Shown piece by piece: positions 5,787 to 6,430 of a DNA stretch of 6,430 nucleotides (position 1 is its first letter; every line of letters begins with the position of its first letter). The notes under the pieces are model-generated. The model had not been told where the DNA came from and searched no databases. It worked only from the letters and a program-made list of their open reading frames with translations. This DNA comes from Roseburia sp. (GTDB lineage Bacteria; Bacillota; Clostridia; Lachnospirales; Lachnospiraceae), in assembly GCA_017626625.1 (NCBI GenBank), contig JAGAIK010000615.1:1-6430 (forward strand), read 5' to 3'. The translations under genes and the position numbers were made by a program.

Positions 5787-6430
5787 ATCCGAACTCCTTT
5801 ATTATCTCCACACTGCCGTCCTCCCTTAACAGGGCGATGGAGGGCAGGGGCATTCCGTTAAACGTATTGTTTTTCACCATGGAATAAATCGCCATATCCT
5901 CAAAAACCAGACGCTCCCCCACCCGGATTTCATGGTCAAAGCTGTAATCCCCAATCACATCCCCCGCCAGGCAGGTCATGGAAGAGAGACGATACGTATA
6001 GGGTTTCTCCCCCGGCTCATAGCCGCCTTTAAGGGGCGGGCGGTAAGGCATTTCCAATACGTCCGGCATATGGCAGGCTGCAGAAGCGTCCAGAATCAGA
6101 ATATCTATACCGTTATGCACAATATCCATGACCTCTGTCACCAGATATCCCGCATTTAAGGCAACCGCCTCCCCCGGTTCTAAGTAAACTTCCAGGGAAT
6201 ATTTATTCCTGATTTCATAAATGAGCTCCTTTAATACATCCAGCCTGTAGTCTGCTCTTGTAATGTGGTGCCCGCCGCCCAGATTCAGCCATTTTATCTG
6301 CTTCAGATAAGGGGCAAATTTTTCCTCGAAAGCACGGAAGGTGGTCACCAAATCCTCCGCATCCTGTTCGCAGAGAGTATGAAAATGAAACCCTTCTATA
6401 TCCTCCGGCAATTCTTTCGGAAAATTCTCA
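5758..6430 (-). CDS. nspC: Carboxynorspermidine/carboxyspermidine decarboxylase, C-terminal part, cut by right edge
   Basis: This PLP-dependent alanine racemase-fold decarboxylase removes CO2 from carboxyspermidine or carboxynorspermidine in the S-adenosylmethionine-independent polyamine route. The last 223 codons are visible, and the frame stays open to the right edge, so the TTG at 6409-6411 is internal (preceded by ENFPKE) and not a start. Family blocks are GFHFHTLCEQ, LNLGGGHHIT, YLEPGEAV, LDASAACHMPDVLEMPYRP and TCLAGDVIGDYSF. The glycine-rich and Asp/Cys blocks contribute to the PLP and substrate sites. The PLP-binding lysine lies in the missing N-terminal part. The 3' end overlaps aguA by 29 bp and contains its ribosome binding site. 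Substrate choice between the carboxyspermidine and carboxynorspermidine forms cannot be read from the sequence; the putrescine-forming neighbours favour carboxyspermidine. Confidence 0.95.
   Translation of the reverse strand, partial: ENFPKELPEDIEGFHFHTLCEQDAEDLVTTFRAFEEKFAPYLKQIKWLNLGGGHHITRADYRLDVLKELIYEIRNKYSLEVYLEPGEAVALNAGYLVTEVMDIVHNGIDILILDASAACHMPDVLEMPYRPPLKGGYEPGEKPYTYRLSSMTCLAGDVIGDYSFDHEIRVGERLVFEDMAIYSMVKNNTFNGMPLPSIALLREDGSVEIIKEFGYEDFKGRLS
5794..5800 (-). promoter_or_regulatory. Ribosome binding site of aguA inside nspC
   Basis: On the minus strand AAAGGAG lies 7 bases before the ATG at 5784-5786, within the nspC reading frame. It decides the long aguA start that includes the repeat extension and suggests that aguA translation is coupled to nspC. 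Confidence 0.75.

Noticed and set aside
6409..6411. TTG as the start of nspC
   Set aside because: The frame continues upstream to the window edge with family-like sequence, and the remaining protein would lack the N-terminal PLP-binding part.

Overview
The window reads as chromosomal DNA from a low-to-moderate GC Gram-positive anaerobe, most probably a Lachnospiraceae-type clostridium. The signs are strong AGGAGG-like ribosome binding sites, AT-rich intergenic regions carrying SigA-type promoters, a lipobox lipoprotein, a dCache chemoreceptor, and a polyamine operon that pairs agmatine deiminase and N-carbamoylputrescine amidase with carboxy(nor)spermidine decarboxylase. The species assignment is inference from gene content, not from a search.

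Layout. (1) Positions 1-2123, minus strand: a transmembrane methyl-accepting chemotaxis protein is followed 12 bp later by the start of a lipoprotein gene that runs off the left edge. The two look like one transcript, read from a TTGACG-17-TATAAT promoter at 2165-2193. (2) Positions 2124-2359: an AT-rich divergent intergenic region. Besides the receptor promoter it holds a consensus extended -10 promoter for asnA. (3) Positions 2360-3370, plus strand: monocistronic asnA, ammonia-dependent asparagine synthetase. It ends at a symmetric hairpin (3399-3445) that can terminate both asnA and the operon converging on it. (4) Positions 3450-6430, minus strand: the 3' part of a polyamine operon in transcription order nspC (5' end outside the window), aguA, aguB.

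The polyamine genes fit a route from arginine-derived agmatine to spermidine. AguA converts agmatine to N-carbamoylputrescine and AguB converts that to putrescine. A carboxyspermidine dehydrogenase, expected upstream of nspC but not visible, would join putrescine to aspartate semialdehyde, and NspC would decarboxylate the product to spermidine. No S-adenosylmethionine decarboxylase or spermidine synthase is present in the window.

The most unusual features sit in and around aguA. Its N-terminus is extended by three degenerate 11-residue (33-bp) tandem copies of the family's own start motif. The first copy overlaps the end of nspC, and a strong ribosome binding site inside nspC fixes the long start. 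The 195-bp aguA-aguB spacer holds a degenerate copy of the aguA 3' end, a long hairpin without a T-tract, and a 17-bp tandem repeat. These look like traces of local duplication. I saw no CRISPR array, tRNA, rRNA, insertion sequence or clearly new multi-gene system.
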